Shown in pieces: positions 11,512 to 22,440 of a stretch of 64,000 nt of DNA (position 1 is the stretch's first letter; every line of letters starts with the position of its first letter). The stretch is from Girardinichthys multiradiatus (Eukaryota; Chordata; Actinopteri; Cyprinodontiformes; Goodeidae). The DNA lies in NCBI RefSeq assembly GCF_021462225.1, contig NC_061797.1, forward strand, positions 1,729,001 through 1,793,000, in the 5' to 3' direction. The notes beneath the pieces are model-generated. The model did no database searches, was not told the DNA's origin, and was given only the letters and a program-made list of their open reading frames with translations. The position numbers and the translations under genes were made by a program.

Positions 11512-11749
11512 AGCTTGGGTCGAGTAGAGGGACTTGTGTTGTCAGGGTCGTCAGGAGGCTCTTCTTCTTGGGCATTAAAAGTAGCTAAATAACTGAGGGG
11601 AATCATGTCCGAATGAGTCTCTGGTATGGTTATCCTCGGGAATAACCTGCTAATTCCAGTTGATCTGCTTCTTCAGTTCTGTGCACTCGTCCTTTGAGCA
11701 GGGTTTGATAAATGGGTGATGGGTAAGGCAATCCAGGTTCCAACCCCTT

Positions 11750-12337
11750 TCACACCCACGTCCACTGGTAGACTATCCAGTAGTCAGCTTGCATCTGTGG
11801 TCCTGCAAGGGTATATCTGTCTATGGCCCGCCTTTGTCTCATAAGGCGGGTCTCATAAGCCAACCCCACTTCTGACAGGGTACAGATTGACGTGTACAGT
11901 GGGTGGCGGAGAATCTTGAGTTCGCCCCGACGGCTTGGCCGAGCCGGAGTGGTACAGTGTGGATGTGGAGGGTTAGGGAAGACCGTGCCTTCTGCCACCG
12001 AAATGGGTAATTGGGTGTTGTTGGAGACATATCTGCCAGGTTGGCACTCTTTTCGTTTGACTTCTTTTGACATAGAAGGTGATGTGGCCCAAATTACAGC
12101 TCCGGCCATTGAAACTTCATAATACATGCCTTGTAATGGTTCTTGATAATGTGGTCCCCATCTGATTCCCAGAACTGGTCCTTTTACTTCAAGGTGGACT
12201 GTATTGAATATCCATGGCAGGCTTTCGGGCCCCTCTGGTGAAATTATGCCTCGAGTATCCAGCGGCTGATGCCCTTTGTTGCCAGGCCAGGACATTGAGC
12301 GATATAAGAGGAAAAAGTTACTTACAGTCCATGGCAA
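11750..12337 (-). pseudogene. unassigned ERV-A frame upstream of env
   Basis: A 195-codon open frame lying between Tc1-A and the env start. It is rich in proline, tryptophan and basic residues, has a short basic stretch (LMRQRRAIDRY) near the C-terminus, and shows no domain I recognise. The frame may have begun beyond the Tc1-A insertion, since bases 14,078-14,580 on the far side also carry short open pieces (for example 14,411-14,217) in the same orientation. It could be an accessory gene or an upstream exon of env. Bases 11,512-11,749 hold only its downstream untranslated continuation. Confidence 0.35.
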
Positions 12338-12465
12338 GGCTTGTCATTTTCAAGCATGGTCAGGCTTTTGCAGATCTGCATTTCTATGATACTCTATATT
12401 TGAGACAAAATAACTTTCTGAGGATGGATAGTGAGGGGCAAAATCCGCTCTTGGTTTGTCTAATA

Positions 12466-12669
12466 CAGGTCCTTCTCAAAATATTAGCATATTGTGATAA
12501 AGTTCATTATTTTCCATAATGTCATGATGAAAATTTAACATTCATATATTTTAGATTCATTGCACACTAACTGAAATATTTCAGGTCTTTTATTGTCTTA
12601 ATACGGATGATTTTGGCATACAGCTCAAGAAAACCCAAAATTCCTATCTCACAAAATTAGCATATCATT
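12466..12669. repeat. Tc1-A left terminal inverted repeat
   Basis: Reverse complement of 13,874-14,077 with few mismatches. The same sequence recurs at both ends of Tc1-B and at 28,643-28,845. Confidence 0.9.
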
Positions 12670-12793
12670 AAAAGGGTCTCTAAACGAGCTATGAACCTCA
12701 TCATCTGAATCAACGAGTTAACTCTAAACACCTGCAAAAAATTCCTGAGGCCTTTAAAACTCCCAGCCTGGTTCATCACTCAAAACCCCAATC

Positions 12794-13797
12794 ATGGGTA
12801 AGACTGCCGACCTGACTGCTGTCCAGAAGGCCACTATTGACACCCTCAAGCAAGAGGGTAAGACACAGAAAGACATTTCTGAACGAATAGGCTGTTCCCA
12901 GAGTGCTGTATCAAGGCACCTCAGTGGGAAGTCTGTGGGAAGGAAAAAGTGTGGCAGAAAACTCTGCACAACGAGAAGAGGTGACCGGACCCTGAGGAAG
13001 ATTGTGGAGAAGGGCCGATTCCAGACCTTGGGGGACCTGCGGAAGCAGTGGACTGAGTCTGGAGTAGAAACATCCAGAGCCACCGTGCACAGGCGTGTGC
13101 AGGAAATGGGCTACAGGTGCCACATTCCCCAGGTCAAGCCACTTTTGAACCAGAAACAGCGGCAGAAGCGTCTGACCTGGGCTACAGAGAAGCAGCACAG
13201 AACTGTTGCTCAGTGGTCCAAAGTACTTTTTCGGATGAAAGCAAATTCTGCATGTCATCCGGAAATCAAGGTGCCAGAGTCTGGAGGAAGACTAGGGAGA
13301 AGGAAATGCCAAAATGCCAGAAGTCCAGTGTCAAGTACCCACAGTCAGTGATGGTCTGGGTTGCCGCGTCAGCTGCTGGTGTTGGTCCACTGTGTTTTAT
13401 CAAGGGCAGGGTCAATGCAGCTAGCTATCAGGAGATTTTGGAGCACTTCATGCTTTCATCTGCTGAAAAGCTTTATGGAGATGAAGATTTCATTTTTCAG
13501 CACGACCTGGCACCTGCTCACAGTGTCAAAACCACTGGTAAATGGTTTACTGACCATGGTATCACTGTGCTCAATTGGCCTGCCAACTCTCCTGACCTGA
13601 ACCCCATAGAGAATCTGTGGGATATTGTGAAGAGAACGTTGAGAGACTCAAGACCCAACACTCTGGATGAGCTAAAGGCCGCTATCGAAGCATCCTGGGC
13701 CTCCATAAGACCTCAGCAGTGCCACAGGCTGATTGCCTCCATGCCACGCCGCATTGAAGCAGTCATTTCTGCAAAAGGATTCCCGACCAAGTATTGA
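12794..13797 (+). pseudogene. Tc1-like transposase (one frameshift)
   Basis: The enzyme would cut and join transposon ends. The start at 12,794 (MGKTADLTAVQK) leads into a paired-like DNA-binding region with two helix-turn-helix motifs (ISERIGCSQSAVSRHLSG; then TLGDLRKQW...TVHRRVQEMGY). The N-terminal register is lost near 13,230, where a T run is one base shorter than in the second copy at 33,030-33,041. The catalytic half continues in the second register to 13,797 with SDESKF, QHDLAPAH and NPIENLW. The last two acidic residues are separated by 34 residues, the DD34E spacing. All three catalytic residues are present, so the frameshift is the main lesion. Confidence 0.92.
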
Positions 13798-13873
13798 GTG
13801 CATAACTGTACATGATTATTTGAAGGTTGACGTTTTTTGTATTTTTTAATACACTTTTCTTTTATTGGTCGGA

Positions 13874-14077
13874 TGAAATATGCTAATTTTGTGAGATAGG
13901 AATTTTGGGTTTTCATGAGCTGTATGCCACAATCCTCCGTATTAAGACAATAAAAGACCTGAAATATTTCAGTTAGTGTGCAATGAATCTAAAATATATG
14001 AATGTTAAATTTTCATCATGACATTATGGAAAATAATGAACTTTATCACAATATGCTAATTTTTTGAGAAGGACCTG
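13874..14077. repeat. Tc1-A right terminal inverted repeat
   Basis: Inverted copy of 12,466-12,669. It ends GAAGGACCTG. Confidence 0.9.
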
Positions 14078-14579
14078 TTGAACTAATCCTAATGGCAGTT
14101 AACTCTGTCGTCAGTGTAAGAACCCGATGGGGAATAACTTGGGGAATATTCTTCCTTTTGTGTTTATCTTTTCCTTTGACGCTTGACAACTTTTGTCCCT
14201 TTTTCCTGTCGGTCCGTCAATTTTTGTCCTTTCTTGTCCATTTCCACTTCTGTGGCAAAGAGGGCCAAGGCCAGGAATGTGAGCATTTATTCCTGTATGC
14301 TGCTGCAACTTCTACTTTTCCAGGGTCTTCTTTTTGCTGTTTTGGAATGACTGTTATTGTTGCTCCGACGGTGTATACACCTCTAAATGGGACTACAACC
14401 ATTTGAACCACCAGTTGTACCTCTGGGTGGAGCCAGGGTCAGTGGGTGTGTGTGTCCAATGAGCCACAGTACTTGGAATCTGTAGCACCTAATCGCGATG
14501 CCAGTTGTCAGAGGTTACGATGAACCTTCCGTTTGGGTCTGGCTCCATGGTTTCCCCAGGCATCTAAACTTGTGGTGTA

Positions 14580-15604
14580 CTAGTACAGCCCTGTACCCCG
14601 AGCACCCCTTTCCTTGGGAGTGTCGGGCAAGTCCTCCAAGGGGAGGTCTGGATTTGCAACAACTTCTAATATTAACTGTCCCCAGGTTGTCAACTCCCAG
14701 GGCCCAAACCATCCACTTGGCTGCGCCTGTTGTTGTTCATTGTCGGGAGGTTGTTCCAGTGCAGTGCCGACACCCTCGTGACCCTGGTGTCTATACACTC
14801 GGAACACCAGGGGATACTGTGTGGTGGTTAAAGGTGGGCGGCTTACCTGGCTCGAGGCTGGGTCATATGGCCAGGACTCCCTGATTGATGCTGTCAGCAG
14901 ATCTGTTGGTCCCCCATCCAGGCCATCATTCAGGTGACCCCATCCTTCGGTTCCACATAACCCTTCACAAAGTGGAGGAGCTGATGGTTGAGCTATTAAT
15001 ACTACACTGTCTTGGTCCTGGTGTGCCTGTCTATATGGTGCAGGCCTCCCTTCATCAGGATGCGGTTTAAAGGATCTGAGTGGATCATAAAATCGCTTTA
15101 CTTGCCACCCTTCTGCTTGAACCACCTGCATCAGCCTTCCTGATCTTGTCTGGGCTCCGCAAAAGTCACAGTACTTAAGAAATGAACCATCCCACAGGCA
15201 GGTACACTCTCTTGGTCTTTCTTCACGCAGATCCCACTGGGTCACAAAGACCACTGTGGGGCGAGTGGTGATTCGGCACCTCCCACAAATGAAGATGTCC
15301 GTTACCTTGACGGCAGTTTGTCTAACTCGTTGCCACCAGTGTTGTGATGTAGTGGTTTCTCTCATCCTGGTCCTTCCCAGCAGACTTTGAGCTGACTTGG
15401 GCCCGTGCAGATTGCACAACAGTTCTTGACCTCTCGCCACCACAGCATTTCATCTTCTGTTGACAGGAATCCTTTTTTAGCAAGTTCCAATTTCTTCAAG
15501 GCTCTTCCTGCCCAAAGCCCTGAAGTGGTTCTTCGAATGACAACCACCCCATATACAGTGGCCAGTCTGATGTAGGGTGGCATGGTGCTTGGTTCACTGG
15601 CCAT
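14580..15604 (-). pseudogene. accessory frame between pol and env of ERV-A
   Basis: A start at 15,604 lies about 20 bases after the integrase stop. The first register (15,604-15,362) is followed by a longer one (15,443-14,580, 287 codons), overlapping by some 80 bases, so a frameshift or programmed shift near 15,400 is likely. Cysteine pairs are regularly placed: CCAIC, then FICGRC, CTC and YCDFCG, which suggests a zinc-binding module. It is followed by a proline- and glutamine-rich C-terminal half. A stop occurs at 14,580. I do not recognise the family; its place between pol and env is where lentiviral and other complex retroviral accessory genes lie. Confidence 0.45.
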
Positions 15605-15625
15605 CTCTCCGGTTTCTGGTTATCC

Positions 15626-16670
15626 TTAGCTGAGAATTGGCTTGAGCTGTTCAACTCCTTGGATCCCTCTCTTCTGTAACAACACTGTGTTACGATCTAA
15701 TACTTGCTTCACAATGTCAGTGGTATCATACTTGGGTTTCACTGCTGTCGACACAGGGTGATCTTGTGCTCTCACCCACACTCGTTGTCCCTCACGGAAT
15801 GGCACCTTAGGCGTTGGCTTCCCTGTTTTCTCATTGGAGCTCCGCCCCACTTTTTGTGAAGAGAATGGTCGTTGTTTGAGTTCTGCTGCAGGGGATGGTC
15901 TACTGACTCGATGTCTGTCATTCAGTGCTTGCCCTATTTCTACAGCTTTGGTGCTCCAGTCATGAGAATTAGCATCTTTTGCTATCCAGTTTTTCACCAG
16001 ACCTATGGTGCGTTCCACCCCTCCGTTCACTTGGGGAAGTGTATGGTGGTGAGTAAATTCCCATTACTCCATATCTCTGGCACAAGTGATCAACCTGTAC
16101 GTTGCGAAAATGAGTCCCATTGTCTGTTCGCAGTTCCTTAGGCACCCCAAGGGAATTACAGACTTGCTCCAGCATGGCAACGACACTGCTGCCATTGGCT
16201 CTCCTTGCTGCTCTTACAGTTAAATACCCTGACATTGAGTCTACTAGCACCAGGAGGTATTTCTCACCTTTCTTCTCTGTTATCCCCATGGGGCCCGCGA
16301 CATCCATGCACACTGAGTCCCAGGGGATGGTGCTCTTGATGGTCAGACCTTCCAGCCGCTGTCCACGGCGTCATGTGTTGTATTGTCCACATATTTCACA
16401 GTCCCGTAGTATGCGCCGGATGTGTTTCATAGGGATCCAGAGCTCCTGCTCTTCCAATTCTTTATGGGTAGGCAGCACGCCTGCATGTCCTAAGGCGTCA
16501 TGCAGGCTCTGTACCACCTCTTCCACGTACTCTTCAGGGACCGCCCGTCCTTGTGGTGTTCTGTCCCACTTCTCGACCCCGACAAAGACAACTTTTCTCT
16601 GTTGAAAATAGCAATCCACCTCATCAGTGAGCCCCTTCTCGGCTATGAGCCTTCTGGTGCTCCACTTCAA
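15626..16670 (-). pseudogene. pol: integrase of ERV-A
   Basis: Joins viral DNA to host DNA. The order on the minus strand is an HHCC zinc finger (LGHAGVLPTH, then CEICG; 16,670-16,371), a catalytic core with CMDVAGPMG and RTDNGTHF carrying the first two acidic residues (16,313-15,969), and a segment starting MNGGVERTIG (16,030-15,626) that carries the third and continues to a C-terminal basic domain with VWVRAQDHPV and PKYDTTDIV. Two register changes (about 16,340 and about 16,020) break the gene. The stop is at 15,626. Confidence 0.8.
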
Positions 16671-16724
16671 GCTCCAGGCTCATCCTCAACTTGGCAATCT
16701 TCTTCCACAGATCGTGATGGGCCA

Positions 16725-18597
16725 CTAACTTCCCTTTGGTGCTTCAAATCCATTCTCTTCCCAAATGGATAAGTCTTCGTTCAAGGCTTGTGCACAGTAG
16801 TGGCTGTCTGTGATTATCTTTGCTCTCTTGATTATTCTCTTCATCAACTCTAACATTCCCTCCAGCACTGCTGTCACTTCTCCCGCCTGTGCACTACCGG
16901 GAGTTTTACCATTCTGGCGGCACCTCTCTTGACCATGCTGTTTGAGAATAAACCCCCAGTAGGCCATCTGATCCAGTCCTTTCTTTGACCCATCAGTGTA
17001 TAGGACCCACTCTGGCGGCTTTTTTTTTCACAGACGGCTCTAAGGGTGTTTTCTTGCTGGCTGGTTGTGCTGGGCCAATCTCAAGGTTGGGGTCCAGCAG
17101 GACGTCTTCCCATCTTTCCCACCTTGTATTGGTTGCTTTTGTGCTTTCCACCGTTCCTTTTCTGAGGTACTTGTGGACTTTGCTCTGAGTTATGACTGTA
17201 ATCTGCTGTCCCTGTGCTAGGTCTTTTAAGGTGCTACAGTATCTAGCAAGCACTGCTAACTCTTTTTCTTCTTGGGGGAATTTCTTCTTTACAGATGACA
17301 AAGTGTAACTCCACAACATTACTAAACCCCCATTTTCATTGTTCACTTTCAGCATGGAGTCCTCATCTTCACAGCTGATCTCGGCTACCAACTTTTCAGT
17401 CAAGCTCCTCGGTTCTAGGCTCATGGCATCTTGGATTGCTCTTTTGAGCTTATCCAGGTCGTTCTGGTTTAATGCAGTCCATGTCCAGTTTTTCTTTGTC
17501 ATCTTTTCTTCTCCTTCTCGCTTCTTTAGGCAGGCATATAATGGCTTAGCATATCTTTGATAATTAGGAACATGATCTCTCACACAGTTGCAGAGTCCCA
17601 AAATCTTTTGTAGATCGTTTTCAGATTTAGGTGGCTGGATTTGTGCCAGCTTCTCTCGATACCCTTCTGAGAGTCCCAAATCTGTTGTCACCTGGAATCC
17701 TAGGTAGTTCACGTGAAACTATCCAAACTGGCATTTCTTGAGATTCAACTTCAAACCTACTGCTGTGATTCTCTACCCCACTGTTTCCAGTCTCTCTAGG
17801 TGCTCCTCATTGGTGTAGTCTGCAATGAACACATAATTTATGTACACTGTAGCTCCTAGGTCACACAAAACTTCCTTTACAGCTGACTGGAACACATTAG
17901 TGGAGTTGTTGTACCCCTGAGGTAACCTTTGCCACACATAACTCTTGCCTTTGTGTGTAAATGCTGTCTTGCCTTGTGATTGCTTTGCGAATCTGAGGGA
18001 GAAAAATCCATTTGCTAGGTCAATGCAGGATTTATATTTCTTGACTCTTAGCATCTTCAATGCTCCTTGGGGTTTGATTAGGCTGGCTCGGTTTGCTATG
18101 GTTCTTCGATTGAGGGCCTTGAAGTTGATTGCTGGCCTCCCACCTCCTCCTGCTGACTCTGGTTTCTTTACTGCTTGAATGGGTCTGTTAGTGATGGGAT
18201 TTAGCTCTTCTCTGATGATTCCCAGAGCGCTTAATTCTTTTACTATTTTATCCATTTCTTCAACAGCACCTGGGTTCAGGGGGTACTGTCGAACAGGTGG
18301 ATGCACTCCCCCTTCTATGAGGTGCACATACTTCGGTCCCAGGTCCCCACAGTCATTCTTGAACCGGGCCACATTTGCTGAGGTGATAATCTTCCGTAAC
18401 CTCTCTTTCCCAGCCAGGGAGAAGTTGCTTTCTTTCAACTTCTGTTCAGTTACTTCTAGCACATTTACCACTTTGTACCATTCTTGAGCCCTGGTTCCAC
18501 TCTGAGTCGATCCTACTTTTACCAACCTTGACCGCAGCTGGCTCAACCTTTGAGATAGAGAGTGGCGCTCTCCCCATGGTTTTTTGAGTTCTGTCAA
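16725..18597 (-). pseudogene. pol: reverse transcriptase and RNase H of ERV-A
   Basis: Copies viral RNA into DNA. 18,597-17,773 holds the fingers and palm: KPESAGGGGRPAINFK, CIDLANGFFSL with the first catalytic aspartate, and LPQGYNNSTNVFQ. The Y-x-D-D site reads YINY (about 17,840), so both catalytic aspartates are lost. 17,712-16,993 continues with thumb and connection (LGLCNCVRDHVPNYQRYAKP) and a degenerate RNase H-like fold. The true RNase H follows in another register, with YTDGSKK and, at 16,967-16,725, IITDSHYCAQAL. The shift lies beside a run of nine A residues (minus strand, about 17,021-17,029). The double RNase H layout fits Retroviridae. Confidence 0.8.
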
Positions 18598-18775
18598 GTC
18601 TGTGATGGTGATTAGGTTGTATGGACCCTTTCAACCAAATCATTCCTTGCCATGTTCCATACGGCATCTCTTCTACGGTCCCATTGGCAAATTGGATATA
18701 TCCTTTCGCCTGTAGGCCTCTGCGAGTCATGGATACCTCAGCCCCGGTGTCCACTAGATAATGTTCTCCTTCCAC
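18446..18775 (-). pseudogene. retropepsin of ERV-A
   Basis: The open frame starts MEGEHYLVDTGAEVSM; DTGA is the aspartic protease active-site motif of retroviral enzymes, which work as dimers. The frame continues into a basic region that overlaps the start of RT in another register (18,597), as expected for a pro-pol shift. No clear flap or second conserved motif can be seen. Confidence 0.6.
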
Positions 18776-18849
18776 CTTTGTGTAGATTTCGTCCCCTCTC
18801 TAGTAGGCATTTTCCAGGGTGACTTGCGGCCGTGTCATCATTACTTGCC

Positions 18850-21114
18850 TGGCCCCCCGGTCCCTGATCTGCAGGACTCGAAAAGGGCCTTCTTTTCTTC
18901 AGAGGACAGTTTGTCGTACTCTTCTCTAGGGAGAAAGGTTCTTTTCTTTTGTGGGCCTTGCGATGCTGGAGGTCCGTAAAATCATCTTTGCGGTTCTTCT
19001 CTTCTCTGAGATGGCAGTCTGTTAGGAGTGTTGGCTGGAGCTTTCACATTGGCCTGAGTTGGTAGTTTGGCCCCTTGTCCTGTCTCTTTCTTTCTGCTTT
19101 CTTCGTAAAACTGCTGCTCCAGGTCATAAGATATCACTGCTTGATCCATTTGTGGAACCGTTGTACATCGGCATTTTGGCAAAAGCGATCTCTCCTCTCC
19201 TCCCTTTAGTTAGTTCTTGGAGGGCCTTCACATATCTAGCTGGTGAGATTGTTTGCTTAAGCACATGCCAAACCGGTGCAAGACGTTCAACGCCCATCAT
19301 TCGCTTGAACCAGCCCCCATGTCAGGTATCTGGCCATTCTTTCTGAGACCCGGTAGATGTCAAACACTTCCACTGCTTTCTTTTCTCCTTTTCTCTGTCC
19401 TACTTTGAGTAGCTTGTGAGGGGTTGCCTGCTGCACTGAAATTGAAAACAGGATTTTACTGTCATCACTCTCTGCCCCAGAGGTCTCATGTTCTGATGGT
19501 TCTTCTTCTTCCGAGCCACTGATTTCACTGTCTTCCCTTTCTGGGTTCAAGGGCTCCATTTTGAATGGACTCAGGAGCTCCTCTTTGGCTGGACTTTGTT
19601 TTATCTTCTTCTTTGCTTTTAAATCTTTTGTTGGAACCCGCTCTGTTTTATCTAGGTCTTCCAGGCTGCAATTAGCTAGGCTACGTTCCACAGCCAGCAC
19701 GGAGGTTGAAGGGGCAGCTGCGTCTCTCTTTGCTGATTTTGGTCCTTTCTCCAGGCGAGACGCTTGGTTGGTCTCACTCTTGTGCATATAGTATTTTTCA
19801 TCAGGGTGTGGTTTGATTTCGTTCCCCTGTTGCATTCTTGGTATCTCTAAGTGAAGGGGATCTTTCGGCTTCTTCTCATCCATCCTTTCTACTAACGACA
19901 GCTCTCTCTTCCTCCGACTTTCATGCTGGCTAAGGGAAGTGACGATGACTATTTCAGTCAGTGAGGCATCTGTCTGCAGATTCTTGACTACATGGTGTGC
20001 TGTTGCAACGACTACTTTTTCTGCTGACTCCCATGGCAGGTCATGTGATCTCAGTCCATCTAGGCATATTGTTACCCTTCTCAGGCCGTGGTTGATGGCA
20101 ACATTCAGTCCTTCTTCCAGGGCTATCTACATTTTCGCTTTGTACTCTTTCAAGTCTTCTCCCTTTTTATAAGCGGCAGTGGGAGAGTGGATGACAGCAT
20201 AATAAGAGAGGTCGGTCCCACTACTTTTTTGTAATCTTCCCCTGCCTGGGCTCTTAACCTTTTCCTGAATTTGGTATTGTGGATCTTGAAGTTGTCATTT
20301 GTGAAAACTAACAGTCTGTCTCCCTCTATGTCCCAGGGGTCTCCGATAACCTAATAGAGTAGAGTCCCATTTTGCATGGAAATTCGTCTTGCATCTAGTG
20401 GCATCGGGTCTAGGTCTTTCCTCATCATGACTCTTTCTGACTTCTGACTAACCTTTCTTGGCTCTTTTCCTTCGACATCTGTCTTTCTTGTCATTCTGAG
20501 TTGGTTACTGGCACTGTTTTCTTTAGCTTCTTGTTCAAATTGGAAGGTAAGGTCTCTTACTTTACTTTGTGTGGGGTCCAGCTCCCTGTGGCTTGGGGTG
20601 TTGGTCATACGTTTGAGGGCTCCTCTATGGCGCTCGAGGGCTGCTGACAAGAGAATTCCCTGTTTGGTAGTCTCTTGCAGTTCCGCTTTGGTCTGGGCAA
20701 TCCGTTGAGGGATGTTGCCCTTCTGCCTTACGATGTAGGGGGAAATAGTTGGTCCTTGGCTGGGTTCAGCATCTCTTTGGTCTTGCTCTTGTTCTGACTT
20801 GTTCTTTCTTCCGTTAAGTCATAAGTTGGTATCTCTGAGTCAGCTCTGTGGTCTTTTCTTTGCTCCGGTCTGCCATTCTCACTACACTCCTCAAGCAAAC
20901 TCTCTTGGATGGCTCGCATTTTTTCTTTGAACTGGGTCATTTTTCTTATCTCTTGTTCATAATCTCTCAGTCTTGCAGTGGCTCTGGCAGTGGGGTTGGT
21001 GAGGTCCCCATTCAATCCAGTCTCATTGGCAACCATCTTTACAATCGGGTCATATTTTTCAGATGGAGAGTACAGTGAGATCAGCTTCCCCGGTCCCCAC
21101 TGTTCAAGGAACAC
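18850..21114 (-). pseudogene. gag: gag region of ERV-A
   Basis: Several minus-strand pieces: 21,114-20,728 (with a charged, coiled-coil-like helix), 20,650-20,351, the macro-like segment 20,345-19,887, 19,883-19,287 (acidic, with a run of glutamates and KKIKQ-type basic clusters) and 19,182-18,982, followed by a short basic and lysine-rich tail to about 18,850. The pieces lie upstream of the protease and in the same orientation, hence gag by position. I do not find a CCHC zinc knuckle or a standard major homology region. Stops at 20,351 and within the macro-like segment, and several register changes, break the gene. Confidence 0.5.
19887..20345 (-). other. macro-domain-like segment in ERV-A gag region
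   Basis: Read on the minus strand in two registers, the segment shows the order of a macro domain. An early strand, DRLLVFTNDNF, occupies the place of the usual IVNAAN strand. YYAVIHSPTAAY follows at the place of the VIHTVGP strand. A helix with ALEEGLNVAINHGLRRVTI leads into a strand, then DLPWESAEKVVVATAHHVV as the next helix, and LTEIVIVTSL as the last strand. In macro proteins this fold binds ADP-ribose or related nucleotides. The glycine-rich loops that contact ADP-ribose are not conserved here, so binding is doubtful. One register change (about 20,220) and one TAG stop (20,129-20,131) are present. Confidence 0.45.
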
Positions 21115-21794
21115 TATCCACTAGCATATAACCATCCACCAATGTCATCCTTCTTCTGGACTGCCTTGGGTCATGGCATCACGACCAGTCTGAATCCATG
21201 CTTTATCTCTGAACAGTAGTATGTGTCTCGCCTTTGAAGGTGCTTAGTTAGCTGACTGACCAGTGTTTCTTCTGGTTGCTCTTGGTTGAAACTGAAGAAC
21301 ATTTTCTTTACTGATGAGTCCATGTTGAATATCCATCCCCACCTAGCAGCACCTCAGTAGGGAAGAGGTGCAGCTCTAACTGCGTTGATGTCGGTTGTTC
21401 TGTTGATGGGAGTGGTCCTTCAGCTCCCCGCTCCGTCAGTTCCTGCGTTTAAATCTCTTCGTCCATCGCTATGTCTTTGTCGTCTCGAGTTGTCCGTCTC
21501 CAAAGCCTCTCGAGGATCCTTCGAGTAGGGATGGATTCAGAATATTTGGCTACTAGCTTTACTGTCTGGGTCTGGTCAGTCAACCCTCAATAAAGCCCTA
21601 TCGTCACCTGCATGCTATGCAGTTACTGTGAGGGTTGTGACTGACGGCCTTATCAGTCAAAGACAACCTTGACATACACCTGGCCCCTTTGCCATACACC
21701 AGACCATAACTGGGGGGCCTCACCTGTTCATGAACCTATGTCTTGACACTTTGGAGGGGGCTGGGAGAGCTCTAATCACTTTATTGCCTGTGTC

Positions 21795-21825
<31 letters not shown>

Positions 21826-21940
21826 GTGTTGAGACTGAATCAGAAGGATGAGGTTGAGGTTGAGGGTGGAGGTTGACATGGAGTTCAGTTACATAAAAGC
21901 AGTTTTTTACTCTAAATCCCTCGATAACTATTTCTGTAAG
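21115..21940 (-). other. 5' leader or LTR region of ERV-A
   Basis: No gene recognised. On the minus strand there is an AATAAA motif near 21,782 and the complement of another near 21,588, but no TG...CA pair or primer site that I could match, so LTR limits are not defined. The stretch is bounded on the right by the GTAAG target site of the chromovirus. Confidence 0.3.
21796..21822. repeat. (CA)n microsatellite
   Basis: Twenty-seven bases of perfect CA repeat. Confidence 0.95.
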
Positions 21941-22052
21941 TGTCAGATCCTGGTTATTTTTGCCTGCTACTAACCCTTTTCCACCAGTAGGGGCGTTAGG
22001 AGCCGAGTTCTGGGTGGTCAGGTGTATCACATGAGTGTCATCAACTGGAGGA

Positions 22053-22060
22053 CTATAAGA
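22053..22060 (+). promoter_or_regulatory. TATA box of chromovirus 5' LTR
   Basis: CTATAAGA lies 31 bases upstream of the sequence that pairs with the primer site, the normal distance from TATA to transcript start. The right LTR has lost this box in a deletion of about 124 bases. Confidence 0.7.
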
Positions 22061-22083
22061 AGGAGGCGAGCCAGTACTTCGAC

Positions 22084-22094
22084 GCCTGAGTGTT
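22084..22094 (+). promoter_or_regulatory. self-primer: presumed 5' end of chromovirus RNA
   Basis: GCCTGAGTGTT is the exact reverse complement of 22,635-22,645, next to the 5' LTR. In Tf1, the first bases of the RNA fold back onto the primer site and are cleaved to prime reverse transcription. Position relative to TATA and LTR end both fit. Confidence 0.7.
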
Positions 22095-22440
22095 TTGCCT
22101 TGTCGTGGTATTCAGCCTGGCCAATTTCATGATTTTGTGAAGTTTTTGATCTTCTGTGAAGACTCTGTTTATTCCCTTGACTAATGGTCTTATCTGTCTC
22201 AGGATACCAAAGCCTAGTTCCTAAGAGATCTCTGGAAGACTTCTAACAGTTTATGGATTCTGGATTCTTGCTCTTCTACCCGCTGGCTGCTGGATCAGAC
22301 GTTTGCTTTCATAGCTCCAGGCGAACCCTGTCCACCCTCCTCCGAACCTCTCAGGACTACCTTGCTCCAACATTGCAGTGTTGCTCACAGCCCCTCCAGG
22401 ATCATAACCTCTCTCCCTGGCGGACCTAACTCAACCGGAC

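Larger units (their letters stand above)
12466..14077 (+). mobile_element. Tc1-A, Tc1-like DD34E transposon
   Basis: A complete 1,612-bp element with long terminal inverted repeats (about 204 bp, 12,466-12,669 and 13,874-14,077), both beginning CAGGTCCTTCTC at the outer end. The left side has the expected TA target duplication (12,464-12,465); the right side reads TT, one change from TA. The element is inserted in ERV-A between the accessory region and env. The transposase has a single-base deletion, so the copy is inactive. Confidence 0.93.
1..21940 (-). mobile_element. ERV-A, complex endogenous retrovirus (interrupted)
   Basis: A minus-strand retroviral provirus-like element. In transcription order the pieces are gag (about 21,114-18,850), protease (18,775-18,446), RT and RNase H (18,597-16,725), integrase (16,670-15,626), an accessory frame (15,604-14,580), a further unassigned frame (12,337-11,750), env (11,511-9,890 and 876-483) and a hydrophobic frame (371-1). 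The connection domain followed by a separate RNase H is the arrangement known from vertebrate retroviruses. Element I splits env and Tc1-A splits the region before env. I could not recognise a matching LTR pair: the right boundary is set only by the start of the next element, and the left end lies outside the window. Frameshifts and stops occur in every gene. Lineage is not assigned; the extra frames argue for a complex rather than a simple retrovirus. Confidence 0.8.

Noticed and set aside
21776..22030. Minus-strand 84-codon frame
   Set aside because: It crosses the CA microsatellite and the LTR boundary of the chromovirus, so it is a chance frame.
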